Origin: Streptosporangium sp. NBC_01755
GTDB lineage: Bacteria; Actinomycetota; Actinomycetes; Streptosporangiales; Streptosporangiaceae
DNA: 64,000 nucleotides
Direction: 5' to 3'
Assembly: GCF_035917995.1 (NCBI RefSeq)
Contig: NZ_CP109131.1
Location: 372,001 to 436,000, forward strand
The notes beneath the pieces are model-generated. The model did no database searches, was not told where the DNA came from, and saw only the letters and a program-made list of their open reading frames with translations. Below are positions 1 through 8,124 of the stretch, one piece after another (within the stretch, counting starts at the first letter, position 1; each line of letters opens with the position of its first letter). Position numbers and translations under genes: made by a program.

Positions 1-1974
1 AACCTGGTGAACCTGCCCTGGGCCCCGGCCGTCTCGTGGTGGTGGGTGCTCGCGGGCGCGCTGCTGTTCGTCAGCCCCGCCGGGCGGATCGCGCTGGCCG
101 CGGGCGGCGCCCGGCTGCTGCTGCGCGGGCTGAGACCCGGCACCTACCCCCGAGGTGGCGGCACGCATCTGCGGCTCTGGTTCGCCGAGCAGCTCGCCGA
201 GCGGCTCGGCGTGGGCGAGGTGTCCGGCGCCCCGTGGCTCACCCACTACGCGTGGGCGCTCGGCGCCCAGATCGGCGATGACGCGGACCTGCACTCGATG
301 CCGCCGATAACCGGGATGCTCAAGCTGGGCAAGTACGCGGCGGTCGAACCCGAGGTCGATCTGAGCGGCTACTGGATCGACGGCGACCGGGTGCGTGTCG
401 GCGAGATCAAGATCGGCGCCTCCGCCACGGTCGGCGCCCGCACCACCCTGTTCCCCGGCGCGAAGATCGGCAAGAACGCCCAGGTCGCGCCCGGCTCGGC
501 GGTGGCGGGTTCGGTGCCGTCCGGGGAGCGCTGGGCGGGCGTGCCCGCGAGCCGGATGGGCAAGGCCCGCCAGCCGTCGGCCGACCGTCCGCCGCGCTCG
601 TGGCGCTGGGCCGCGGTCTACGGGCTGTCCGCGCCGGTCCTGGGCCTCTTCCCGGTGATCGCCGTGCTGCCCGGCCTCGCCGTGCTGCTGCGCGGCGGCG
701 CCCCCTCCCTGACCTCCGTCCTTTCCGGGGTGCCCGTGGCCACCGTCGTCTCCGCGGCCACCCTCGTCCTGCTGACCGTTGCCTCGGTGCGGCTGCTCTC
801 GGCCGGCCTGCACCCCGGGCAGCACCCGGTGCACAGCCGCCAGGCCTGGCAGGCGTGGGCGACGGGCCTGCTGATGTCGATGGCGCGGGTCTGGCTGTTC
901 CCGCTGTACGCGAGCATGGCCACCCCTGCCTGGCTACGCGCCCTGGGTATGAAGGTCGGCCGGGACGTGGAGCTGTCGACGGTGCTGGCGCTGCCGTCGA
1001 TGACCTCCGTCGGGGACGGCGCCTTCCTCGCCGACGACACGATGGTGGCACCGTACGAGCTGGAGGGCGGCCGGCTGCGAGTCGACCATGTGCGGATCGG
1101 CAAGCGCGCGTTCCTCGGCAACTCGGGGATGACCGCACCGGGGCGCAAGGTGCCCAAGGACGGCCTGGTCGCGGTGCTGTCGGCGGCGCCGAAGAAGGCC
1201 AAGGCGGGCTCGTCCTACCTGGGCATGCCACCGGTGGAGCTGCGCAGGGCCACCGAGGAGATCGACCGGAGCCGCACCTACGATCCGCCGCCGAGACTGA
1301 AGGTCGCCCGCGCCGCGGTCGAGGTGTGCCGCGTCGTCCCGGTGATGTGCACCGTCGCCGTGGCCGTGCTCGTGGCGGCGGCTCTGGAGTGGCTGGCCAG
1401 GGCGTACGGCTTCGCGGCGGCGATCGTCCTGTCGGGCGTGGTGGTGCTGGGCGGCGGGGTGCTCGCCGCGGCGGTCACCACTGTGGCCAAGTGGGCGCTG
1501 GTGGGCCGGATCGCAGTGGGCGACCGGCCGCTGTGGAGCTCGTTCGTGTGGCGCAACGAACTGGCCGACACCTTCGTGGAGGTGCTGGCCGCGCCCTGGT
1601 TCGCCCAGCGCTGGCTGGGGACGGCACCGCTGAATGTGTGGCTGCGCTCCCTGGGCGCGCGCGTGGGCCGGGGCGTGTGGTGCGAGACGTACTGGCTGCC
1701 CGAGGTCGACCTGGTCAGCCTGGGCGACGGGGTGTCGGTGAACCGGGGATGCGTGTTGCAGACTCATCTGTTCCACGACCGCGTGATGAGCATCGATACT
1801 GTCGTCATGCGGGACGGATCGACGCTCGGGCCCCACGGGGTGATCCTGCCCGCGGCGGTGATCGGGGAGAACACCACGGTCGGACCGGCCTCCCTGGTGA
1901 TGCGCGGCGAGTCCGTGCCCGCCGGGACCCGCTGGTTCGGCAACCCGATCGCGGCATGGACCCGGCGGGGATAG
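1..1974 (+). CDS. Pls-type NRPS terminal-domain protein (5' partial)
   Basis: The reading frame is open to the left edge, so the start and probably an adenylation-carrier portion lie outside the window; an internal GTG at 7 is only the first visible start. The visible 650-odd residues match the membrane-bound C-terminal region seen in epsilon-poly-L-lysine synthetase-like proteins (TIGR02353 type). Hydrophobic helix groups alternate with three left-handed beta-helix hexapeptide modules, for example VGEIKIGASATVGARTTLFP at about residues 130-150 and similar runs near 350 and 590. In Pls this region forms tandem acyltransferase-like domains that join amino acid monomers without a thioesterase. 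The product here cannot be predicted, because the monomer-selecting domain is not visible and a stand-alone terminal protein is possible. It ends 32 bp before the M1 peptidase and probably shares its transcript. Confidence 0.75.
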   Translation, partial: NLVNLPWAPAVSWWWVLAGALLFVSPAGRIALAAGGARLLLRGLRPGTYPRGGGTHLRLWFAEQLAERLGVGEVSGAPWLTHYAWALGAQIGDDADLHSMPPITGMLKLGKYAAVEPEVDLSGYWIDGDRVRVGEIKIGASATVGARTTLFPGAKIGKNAQVAPGSAVAGSVPSGERWAGVPASRMGKARQPSADRPPRSWRWAAVYGLSAPVLGLFPVIAVLPGLAVLLRGGAPSLTSVLSGVPVATVVSAATLVLLTVASVRLLSAGLHPGQHPVHSRQAWQAWATGLLMSMARVWLFPLYASMATPAWLRALGMKVGRDVELSTVLALPSMTSVGDGAFLADDTMVAPYELEGGRLRVDHVRIGKRAFLGNSGMTAPGRKVPKDGLVAVLSAAPKKAKAGSSYLGMPPVELRRATEEIDRSRTYDPPPRLKVARAAVEVCRVVPVMCTVAVAVLVAAALEWLARAYGFAAAIVLSGVVVLGGGVLAAAVTTVAKWALVGRIAVGDRPLWSSFVWRNELADTFVEVLAAPWFAQRWLGTAPLNVWLRSLGARVGRGVWCETYWLPEVDLVSLGDGVSVNRGCVLQTHLFHDRVMSIDTVVMRDGSTLGPHGVILPAAVIGENTTVGPASLVMRGESVPAGTRWFGNPIAAWTRRG

Positions 1975-2006
1975 CGTACGAAGAGAGTGGAACAGAGGAA
2001 GCCGGT

Positions 2007-3299
2007 GTGGTGCTGAGCACGCCCTTTACCCCCAAGTCGTATTTCCCCACGCACGGCGACGACGGCTACCGGGTGGAGCACTACGACCTGACCCTCGACT
2101 ACCGGGTGGGCCCGAACCGCCTGGGTGGCGTCGCCCGGATCTCCGCCGTGGCGCTGCGGCGGCTCACCCGGCTCTCCCTCGATCTGGGTGCCCTGCGGGT
2201 GAGCGGGGTGCTGGTCGACGGCGCGCGGGTGCGCTTCACCCATCGCGGAGGCAAGCTCCACCTGTCGCCGGTCGGGCTGCGCCCCGGCCCCTTCACCGTC
2301 GAGGTCCGCTACGCGGGCAGTCCCCAGCCGGTGGCCAGCCACTGGGGCGAGCTCGGCTGGGAACAGCTCACCGACGGCGTCATCGTGGCCAGCCAGCCGA
2401 TCGGGGCCCCGTCGTGGTTCCCGTGCAACGACCGGCCCGATGACAAGGCCACCTACCGGATCTCGGTCACCACCGCCTCCGCGTACCAGGTGACCGCCAA
2501 CGGGGAGCTGGTCGCGCGGCGGCGGGCGGCCTCGACGACCACGTGGGTGTACGAGCAGACCGAGCCGATGGCCTCCTACCTGGCGAGCGTGCAGATCGGC
2601 CGCTACCAGCGGGCCGAGCCGGGCCCGGGGATGGAGCTGCTCTTCCCCGCCGGGCACGCCTCGCGGGTGCGCCACGACTTCGAGCGTCAGGGCCGGATGA
2701 TGGAGGTCTTCCGCGAGCGGTTCGGCCCCTACCCGTTCGGCTCCTACACCGTGGTGGTCGTGGACGACGAGCTGGAGATCCCGGTCGAGGCGCAGGGCAT
2801 GTCGATCTTCGGGGTGAACCACGTGGACGGCAGACGGGGCGAGGAGCGGCTGGTCGCCCACGAGTTGGCCCACCAGTGGTTCGGCAACAGTCTGACAGTG
2901 GCCGACTGGCGCGACATCTGGTTGCACGAGGGGTTCGCGTCCTACGCGGAGTGGATCTGGTCGGAGAACTCCGGCGGCCTGTCATCCGATGACCACGCGC
3001 GCCACTGGCACCGTTTGCTCTCCGACCTCCCCCAGGACTTCGTCCTGGCCGACCCCGGCCCCCATCGCCTGTTCGACGAACGCGTCTACCGGCGCGGCGC
3101 GCTCACCCTGCACGCGCTCCGGCGCACCATCGGCGACGACCCCTTCTTCGCGCTGCTGCGGGAGTGGACGGCCGGGCACCGCCACGGGAGCGTCAGCACC
3201 GAGGCGTTCACCGCGCTGGCCACGCGCCACACGGTGCGGCCGCTGAACAGGCTGTTCGCGGGCTGGCTGCACGACCGCCGCCTGCCATCCCTTCCCTGA
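2007..3299 (+). CDS. M1 family zinc metallopeptidase (short form)
   Basis: Predicted aminopeptidase of 430 residues. The zinc site is intact: HELAHQWFGN begins at residue 285, giving H285, E286 and H289, and the third ligand E308 follows after the canonical 18 residues in WLHEGFAS. The usual GAMEN exopeptidase motif is replaced by VEAQGMS, a common variant in actinobacterial short M1 proteins. The protein has the N-terminal beta domain and the thermolysin-like domain but lacks the long C-terminal helical domain of PepN (about 850 residues). No signal peptide is evident, so a cytosolic location is inferred. The start is GTG 2007, six bases after GAGGAA; GTG 2010 is equally possible. The open frame extends far upstream, but that part is antisense-like composition inside the preceding gene. 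Confidence 0.88.
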   Translation: MVLSTPFTPKSYFPTHGDDGYRVEHYDLTLDYRVGPNRLGGVARISAVALRRLTRLSLDLGALRVSGVLVDGARVRFTHRGGKLHLSPVGLRPGPFTVEVRYAGSPQPVASHWGELGWEQLTDGVIVASQPIGAPSWFPCNDRPDDKATYRISVTTASAYQVTANGELVARRRAASTTTWVYEQTEPMASYLASVQIGRYQRAEPGPGMELLFPAGHASRVRHDFERQGRMMEVFRERFGPYPFGSYTVVVVDDELEIPVEAQGMSIFGVNHVDGRRGEERLVAHELAHQWFGNSLTVADWRDIWLHEGFASYAEWIWSENSGGLSSDDHARHWHRLLSDLPQDFVLADPGPHRLFDERVYRRGALTLHALRRTIGDDPFFALLREWTAGHRHGSVSTEAFTALATRHTVRPLNRLFAGWLHDRRLPSLP

Positions 3300-3328
3300 C
3301 CTCCGTACATCATCGCTATCGTGGGCGG

Positions 3329-3742
3329 GTGTCGCCCACCCTCCGCACCCGTCTGCTCGCCGCGCTCGCCGCGGCCCTGACCGTCGCCGCCGGGCTGACC
3401 GTCCGCGCGGTCACCGGCGGCTGGTTCGGCAAGTACGCGGGCGACGCCCTCTACACCGCGCTGGTGTACGCGCTGATCGTGCTGGTGTGGCCCCGGATCA
3501 CACCGGTGCGGGCCGCGCTCGGCGCACCGGCGTTCAGCTGGGCGGTCGAGCTGGCCCAGCTGACACCCGTTCCGGCCGCGCTCTCCGAGGTGAGCGTGCT
3601 GGCCAGGCTGGTGCTCGGCAGCACGTTCGGCGCGGCCGACCTGGTGGCCTACGCGGCCGGGGCGGCCCTCGCCGCGTCGGCCCACGCCCTGCTCCGGCGA
3701 CGGCACGGGCACCGGCCGGAGACGGTGGCCACGCCGCCCTGA
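3329..3742 (+). CDS. DUF2809 family membrane protein
   Basis: Small integral membrane protein of 137 residues with about four hydrophobic helices. The pattern GKYAGDALYTALVYALIV followed by a WAVELAQ segment is typical of DUF2809, a family of unknown function. GTG 3329 was chosen because the hydrophobic N-terminus begins there; the longer open frame runs into the end of the preceding peptidase gene. The ribosome-binding site is weak (GGGCGGG). The gene lies between the M1 peptidase and the Nei-type glycosylase in the same direction, but the glycosylase has its own promoter-like sequence. Confidence 0.75.
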   Translation: MSPTLRTRLLAALAAALTVAAGLTVRAVTGGWFGKYAGDALYTALVYALIVLVWPRITPVRAALGAPAFSWAVELAQLTPVPAALSEVSVLARLVLGSTFGAADLVAYAAGAALAASAHALLRRRHGHRPETVATPP

Positions 3743-3766
3743 CCATCACCGGACGCGCCGTATGAT
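3739..3766 (+). promoter_or_regulatory. Predicted promoter of the Nei-type glycosylase gene
   Basis: A -35 like CTGACC (3739-3744) and a -10 TATGAT (3761-3766) are separated by 16 bp. Only nine bases separate the -10 box from the ATG at 3776, so the transcript is probably leaderless or nearly so, which is frequent in actinobacteria. No Shine-Dalgarno sequence is visible before the ATG, consistent with this reading. Confidence 0.5.
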
Positions 3767-3775
3767 TTCGGGATC

Positions 3776-4585
3776 ATGCCTGAAGGACACACCATTCATC
3801 GACTGGCCGGGGAGCACCGGCGGGCGTTCGGCGGCCGTGAGGTCCGCGCGGAAAGCCCTCAGGGGCGGTTCGCCGCCGGGGCGCTGCGGATCGACGGACG
3901 GGTGCTCACCGAGGCCGACGCCCACGGCAAGCACCTGCTGCTCGGCTTCGACGACGAGCGGTGGCTCCACGTCCACCTGGGCATCTACGGCAAGTACGCC
4001 TTCGGCCCGGTCCCCCTTCCCGCACCGACCGGGATGGTGCGGCTACGCCTGAGCAACACCGGCGAGTACGCGGATCTGCGTGGCCCCAACACCTGCGAGC
4101 TGCTCGACCCGGCGGGAAAGGCCGCGCTGCACGCCAGACTCGGGCCCGATCCGCTGCGCGCGGACGCCGACCCCGAGTCGGCCTGGCGGCGGATCGGCCG
4201 CAGCCGCACCTCCGTGGGGGTCCTGTTGATGGACCAGTCGGTCGTCGCGGGCGTGGGGAACATCTACCGGGCCGAGGCACTGTTCCGGCAGGGCGTCGAT
4301 CCGTCACGGCCCGGCCGCGACCTCACCCGCGAGCGGTGGGAGGCGATCTGGGCGGATCTGGTGGTCCTGATGGCCGACGGTGTCCGGGTGGGCCGCATCG
4401 ACACGGTCAGGCCCGAGCACACTCCGGAGGCGATGGGCCGTCCGCCCCGCGTCGACGACCACGGCGGCGAGGTCTACGTCTACCGGCGTTCCGGCATGCC
4501 CTGCTTCCTCTGCGGCACCGAGGTCCGTACTCAGGTGCTCGCCGGGCGCAATCTCTTCTGGTGCCCGGTCTGCCAGACCGGCTGA
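3776..4585 (+). CDS. Fpg/Nei family DNA glycosylase/AP lyase
   Basis: Base-excision repair enzyme of 269 residues. The N-terminus MPEGHTIHRLA carries the catalytic proline (residue 2, the Schiff-base nucleophile after Met removal) and Glu3; the HTIHR variant is typical of actinobacterial Nei (endonuclease VIII-like) rather than Fpg. A central H2TH segment includes the DQSVVAGVGNIYRAE block, where the helix-two-turn-helix binds DNA. The C-terminus has a four-cysteine zinc finger, CFLC followed by CPVC. Such proteins remove oxidised pyrimidines or cleave abasic sites. The start is fixed by the requirement for Pro2 and by the promoter just upstream. Confidence 0.92.
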   Translation: MPEGHTIHRLAGEHRRAFGGREVRAESPQGRFAAGALRIDGRVLTEADAHGKHLLLGFDDERWLHVHLGIYGKYAFGPVPLPAPTGMVRLRLSNTGEYADLRGPNTCELLDPAGKAALHARLGPDPLRADADPESAWRRIGRSRTSVGVLLMDQSVVAGVGNIYRAEALFRQGVDPSRPGRDLTRERWEAIWADLVVLMADGVRVGRIDTVRPEHTPEAMGRPPRVDDHGGEVYVYRRSGMPCFLCGTEVRTQVLAGRNLFWCPVCQTG

Positions 4586-4607
4586 CCCGGGCGGTGACGG
4601 CGTCGCG

Positions 4608-5462
4608 TCACATCAGGGTGCGGGCCGTCCAGAGTTCGGGGAAGACCTCCCGCCGCATGCTCCGCTCCAGCCAGCTCAGGCCGCTGGATCCGCCCGAGCC
4701 GGGCTTGGCGCCCATCGAGCGGCGCACCGCCATCAGGTGCCGGTAGCGCCAGTCGGAGAACTGCTCGGCCAGGTCTGTCAGCGTCTCGGCCAGCGGGGCG
4801 AGCGGCCCGGCGTAGACCTCGACCCAGACCGCCTCGACCTCGGCATTGGGCTCGTACTCTGCGGCGAGGTCGCGTTCGAGCACCGACGTGGGGATCGCGT
4901 GGCCCGCGCGGGCGAGCATGGCGAGCACCGAGTCGTAGAGGCTCGGCCGGTGCAGTGCCTCCACCAGTTCCCGGTGCGCCTCGGGGTTGCGGCGGTGTGG
5001 CCTGATGAGCGCCTCGGACTTGTTGCCGAGCAGGAACTCCACGTGGCGGTAGAGCGCCGACTGGAAGCCCGAACCCTCGCCGAGGGCGTCGCGGAAGGTG
5101 TTGAACTGCGCCGGGGTCAGCCAGCTCAGCGCGGCCCAGGCGGCGTTGAGCGCCTCGAAGTGCCGTACCGTGCGCCTGATCGTCCCCGTCGCGGCGGTGA
5201 CGTCGTCCTCGTCGAGTTGCCGCTGGGCCAGCCGCCACTCCGAGCGGAGCAGCCCGAAGTAGAGTTCCATCACCTGTGTGGTGACCAGGAACGCCAGCTC
5301 CTCCGGGGCGTCGGTGACGGTGTGCTGAAGATCATGAAGGGCGGCGGTGCCCACGTAGTCGTCGTAGGGCGTGCCGGCCTCGAATCCCAGCGTTGGCAGC
5401 CCGTCATTGGCCTCCGCGCGCGCCTTGCGGTCCTGCTCCGTGAGCTGCTTGATAGCGGTCAT
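4608..5462 (-). CDS. kynA: Tryptophan 2,3-dioxygenase
   Basis: Heme dioxygenase that opens the indole ring of L-tryptophan to N-formylkynurenine, the first step of the kynurenine pathway. The protein has 284 residues, the family's usual length. It shows the substrate/heme blocks QVMELYFGLLRSEW (about 63-76), FRDALGEGSGFQSALYR, and the C-terminal WRYRHLMAVRRSMG followed by GSGGSSGLSWL, which together are diagnostic for TDO. The start ATG is preceded by a strong TAGGAGGAG site. A divergent Lrp/AsnC regulator begins about 140 bp away, and a formamidase-like gene, matching the second pathway step, lies just beyond it. No kynureninase gene is present in the window. Confidence 0.95.
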   Translation of the reverse strand: MTAIKQLTEQDRKARAEANDGLPTLGFEAGTPYDDYVGTAALHDLQHTVTDAPEELAFLVTTQVMELYFGLLRSEWRLAQRQLDEDDVTAATGTIRRTVRHFEALNAAWAALSWLTPAQFNTFRDALGEGSGFQSALYRHVEFLLGNKSEALIRPHRRNPEAHRELVEALHRPSLYDSVLAMLARAGHAIPTSVLERDLAAEYEPNAEVEAVWVEVYAGPLAPLAETLTDLAEQFSDWRYRHLMAVRRSMGAKPGSGGSSGLSWLERSMRREVFPELWTARTLM

Positions 5463-5545
5463 CGCTCCTCCTACGCCTGTGCACCTCCATAGTGCTCCGT
5501 ATCGGTCTGTACGAAAATGATGCAGGAAAGGTGATTATTAGGTTG

Positions 5546-5565
5546 TGCCTTCGGAACGGAAGGCA
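5546..5565. promoter_or_regulatory. Inverted repeat in the kynA/lrp divergent promoter region
   Basis: TGCCTTC and GAAGGCA form 7-bp arms around a 6-base centre, in the 140-bp spacer between kynA and the divergent Lrp-type gene. The flanking DNA is unusually A/T-rich (5510-5545). Lrp/AsnC regulators often bind such imperfect palindromes and autoregulate, so this is a candidate operator. That role is inferred from position only. Confidence 0.35.
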
Positions 5566-5602
5566 TCGAGCAGATCAACTTACGGCATGACGGAGCGTGA
5601 TC

Positions 5603-6037
5603 GTGGACACGATGGACTGGGCACTGCTGGCCGAGTTGCAGGAGGACGCGCGACTGTCGTACAGCGAGCTCTCCCGGCGGGTGCATCTGTCGGCTCCGGC
5701 GGTGGCGGAGCGGGTACGGCGGTTGGAGGAGACCGGGGTGATCACCGGTTACCATGCCCGGGTCGACGCGTCACGGGCCGGGCGCGGGGTGGCCGCCCTG
5801 ATCAGGATGTCGTGTTATGGCCCCCGCTGCGTGCTCCGCGACGAGCAGGCGCTGGCCTGGCCGGAGATCCTTGAGGTGCACCGGGTGACCGGTGACGCCT
5901 GCTGCCTGCTGCGGGTCGCCACCTCCTCGATGACGACGTTCGAGGAGATGATCGACCGGCTCGCTCCGTACGGCCACCCGTCGAGCATGATGGTGCTGTC
6001 CAGCCCCGTCCCCTGGCGTCCCCTGTCACCCGCCTGA
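5603..6037 (+). CDS. Lrp/AsnC family transcriptional regulator
   Basis: DNA-binding regulator of 144 residues with an N-terminal winged helix-turn-helix (DWALLAELQEDARLSYSELS, then SAPAVAERVRRLEETGVI) and a C-terminal RAM ligand-binding domain (from about residue 65). GTG 5603 was chosen because GGAG lies seven bases upstream; GTG 5597 would leave a spacing of only one base. Divergent from tryptophan dioxygenase and next to a formamidase-like gene, it probably controls tryptophan catabolism, perhaps with tryptophan or kynurenine as effector. That ligand is an inference. Confidence 0.9.
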   Translation: MDTMDWALLAELQEDARLSYSELSRRVHLSAPAVAERVRRLEETGVITGYHARVDASRAGRGVAALIRMSCYGPRCVLRDEQALAWPEILEVHRVTGDACCLLRVATSSMTTFEEMIDRLAPYGHPSSMMVLSSPVPWRPLSPA

Positions 6038-6051
6038 GATGGGACGTCGCG

Positions 6052-7197
6052 TCAGGTGGCCTTGCAGTGCTCGGCCATCGCCTCGGCGGTGGCCCGCCAG
6101 ATCGGCGACGCGGGCTCGATGACGTCGAAATGATCACCCGACATTTCGAGATATATCACCTGATCACCTGACTCCTGGGCGGCTCGCGCGTAGCGGCGGC
6201 CGAAGTCGACCAGATCCAGATCATCCCCAGTACCCTGCACGATGAGCTGGGGAACCACCAGGGGGAGTCGCTCCAGCGGCCCCGACCGCAGGTAGGTCTC
6301 GGGCACCTCGGCCACGGATCCGCCGAGCGCGGCGGCGACCGCGCCGGAACTCATGTGCCTGCGGTCCCCCTCGGCCAGGTCGAGCACTCCGGCCAGGGAG
6401 ACGGCCAGGGTGATCCGCCGGTCGTCGGCGGCGGCGTCGTCGGCGGCGGCGCGGAGGGCGAGCTGCCCGCCCGCGGAGTGGCCGATCACCACAAGCGGGC
6501 CACGGGCGCCCTGTGCCGCGAGGGCGATGCCCCGGGCGACGTCCGCGGTGGTCGCGTCCCAGCCGTGCAGGTCGGGGCGACGGTACTCGAGGTTCCAGGC
6601 GGCGAACCCGCGCTCGGCGAGGTCGACGGCGAGCGCGTCCATCAGGTCCGCACCCCAGATCGAGCGCCAGAAACCGCCGTGCAGCAGCACCGCGACGGGC
6701 GTCTGCCCGTCGGCCTCGGGCGACGGCGCCTGCCCCGCGGTCCCGTACGGCGGCCGTATCTCCGCCCACTGGTCGGGATGATCACCATAGGCGACCCGGT
6801 GCGCCGGTCGGCGCAGCCGGTGCACGGCGTGTCTGATCGCCCAGGTCAGCCCCCAGATTCCCCGCCCGTGCAGGTGGGTGCCCAACGCGCCGCCGGCCGA
6901 CCCGGGGAGAGGGGCCTCGGACTTCGTCACGTCGAGCCAGACCGCCTCGGGACGCTCGGCGAACAGGCCGCGGGCCCCTGGATCCGGACCCGGCAGCACG
7001 ACCAGGGCACCGGGAGAGTCCAGCGCCGCCCGGAAGCCGGGCAGGTCGGAGGTCATCGACACCGTCCCGCTGACCCCGAGGGCCGCGAACTCGCGGTCGG
7101 CCACCTCGGTGAGCAGGCGGAGGTCCGCGACCAGGCCGGGGCCGATGACTACCGGCACATGCAGACTCGGAGGAATCATCCGCCCATTCTGCCCCAT
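6052..7197 (-). CDS. Dehydroquinase-like domain fused to an arylformamidase-type alpha/beta hydrolase
   Basis: Two-part protein of 381 residues. Residues about 165-381 form an alpha/beta hydrolase with oxyanion motif HGGFW (173-177), nucleophile Ser241 in GHSAGG, acid near D325/D328 and His356 in GDHFDV. This layout matches KynB-like kynurenine formamidases and fits the neighbouring kynA. Residues about 12-130 follow the order of a type II 3-dehydroquinate dehydratase: a helix like VADLRLLTEVADREFAALG, the strand GALVVLPG, then VWLDVTKSEAP, then HGRGIWGLTWAIRHAV. The flexible Tyr loop is absent and the position of the catalytic His is Asp, so dehydratase activity is not expected. The gene converges on the Lrp gene with a 14-bp gap. 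The start could also be the ATG at 7179. The domain assignment of the N-terminus is by eye. Confidence 0.7.
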   Translation of the reverse strand: MGQNGRMIPPSLHVPVVIGPGLVADLRLLTEVADREFAALGVSGTVSMTSDLPGFRAALDSPGALVVLPGPDPGARGLFAERPEAVWLDVTKSEAPLPGSAGGALGTHLHGRGIWGLTWAIRHAVHRLRRPAHRVAYGDHPDQWAEIRPPYGTAGQAPSPEADGQTPVAVLLHGGFWRSIWGADLMDALAVDLAERGFAAWNLEYRRPDLHGWDATTADVARGIALAAQGARGPLVVIGHSAGGQLALRAAADDAAADDRRITLAVSLAGVLDLAEGDRRHMSSGAVAAALGGSVAEVPETYLRSGPLERLPLVVPQLIVQGTGDDLDLVDFGRRYARAAQESGDQVIYLEMSGDHFDVIEPASPIWRATAEAMAEHCKAT

Positions 7198-7419
7198 AAC
7201 TCCGCGACTACCGCTCGAACCCTCGGGCCCGTGTCAGCAGCTCCCCGGCCGTTCCCGCACCCCGCCGGCCCTCTCGCCGGCGACGGGTCCCGGGCCGGCC
7301 GGCCGGGGCCACACGATGGCCTGGAGCTGGGCCTGGGCACACGCGGAGGCGTGAGTATAAGATCACTAAAATGATGGTATGTCCACTTATTGGAATGATC
7401 TCTAGCCGTGGAACCCCCG

Positions 7420-7433
7420 AGACGTTAACGTCT
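7420..7433. promoter_or_regulatory. Perfect 14-bp palindrome before the GNAT gene
   Basis: AGACGTTAACGTCT is a perfect palindrome ending four bases before the ATG of the acetyltransferase gene, in a 240-bp spacer whose right half is A/T-rich. Its position fits an operator or roadblock site for a dimeric regulator. No candidate regulator is encoded next to it. Confidence 0.4.
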
Positions 7434-7437
7434 GCGC

Positions 7438-7995
7438 ATGCGCCACGTTGAGATCTCGGGCCGGAGACTCCGGCTGAGGGAAGTCACCATCGATGACGTG
7501 GACGCCCTGCACGCGGTATACGGCGACCCAACGGCCACCGAACACCTGCCGTTCGACCCCCGCACGCGCGAGGAGGTCGAAGAGTCGATCATCGAGGCGA
7601 TCAAGTCCTCGGAGACCGAGCCCCGGCGTCTCTACATGCTGGCGGTGACAGACCTCGACGGCTGCGAGGCCTTCGGCGTCGCCCGGCTGCACATCGAGGC
7701 CGACCACCCGCACAGCGCGGAGATCGGCCTCGGGCTCCGCCCCGACCACTGGGGCCGGGGCATCGGCACCGACCTGATCCGGCTGATCCTGGCGTTCGGC
7801 TTCCGCGACCTGCGCCTGCACCGTATCTGGGGCGCCCGCTCCCCCGCCAACACCGCCGCCCAGCTGGCGATGCTGGTCGCCGGAATGGTCGAGGAGGGCA
7901 GGATCAGGCATCACGTCCGGGCCCGCGGAGTCTGGCGCGACTCCATCGTGCACTCGGCCCTGGAGGACGAGTGGGAAGGCCACCGCGATGTCTGA
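7438..7995 (+). CDS. GNAT family N-acetyltransferase
   Basis: Acetyl-CoA-dependent N-acetyltransferase of 185 residues, RimJ/RimL-like subgroup. The acetyl-CoA-binding motif A is RPDHWGRGIGTDLIRL (about 102-117), followed by the FGFRDLRLHRIWG strand and a typical N-x-A helix (SPANTAAQ). The substrate is unknown; members of this group acetylate protein N-termini or small molecules. ATG 7438 is the only sensible start and lies directly after a perfect palindrome. Confidence 0.88.
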   Translation: MRHVEISGRRLRLREVTIDDVDALHAVYGDPTATEHLPFDPRTREEVEESIIEAIKSSETEPRRLYMLAVTDLDGCEAFGVARLHIEADHPHSAEIGLGLRPDHWGRGIGTDLIRLILAFGFRDLRLHRIWGARSPANTAAQLAMLVAGMVEEGRIRHHVRARGVWRDSIVHSALEDEWEGHRDV

Positions 7996-8082
7996 CCTCG
8001 GAGGATCCCCCGGCCGCGCACCGACCGGAGACACCGGGAGACCCGTCCCGGATGATCCCGCGCACCCCGCCTTTCGGAATGT

Positions 8083-8111
8083 TGTGACGGAAATGCCGCC
8101 GTTTCCGGTCA
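8083..8111. promoter_or_regulatory. Imperfect inverted repeat upstream of the CbiX-like gene
   Basis: GTGACGGAAA and TTTCCGGTCAC form arms (one base bulged) around an 8-base loop, ending 13 bases before the ATG at 8125. It may be an operator or an mRNA hairpin. There is no direct evidence for either. Confidence 0.3.
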
Positions 8112-8124
8112 CGGGAAGAGTCAA

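Noticed and set aside
600-2006. Upstream extension of the M1 peptidase frame to 600
   Set aside because: It overlaps the Pls-type gene out of frame and has no protein character; the GAGGAA site at 1995 fixes the start near 2007.
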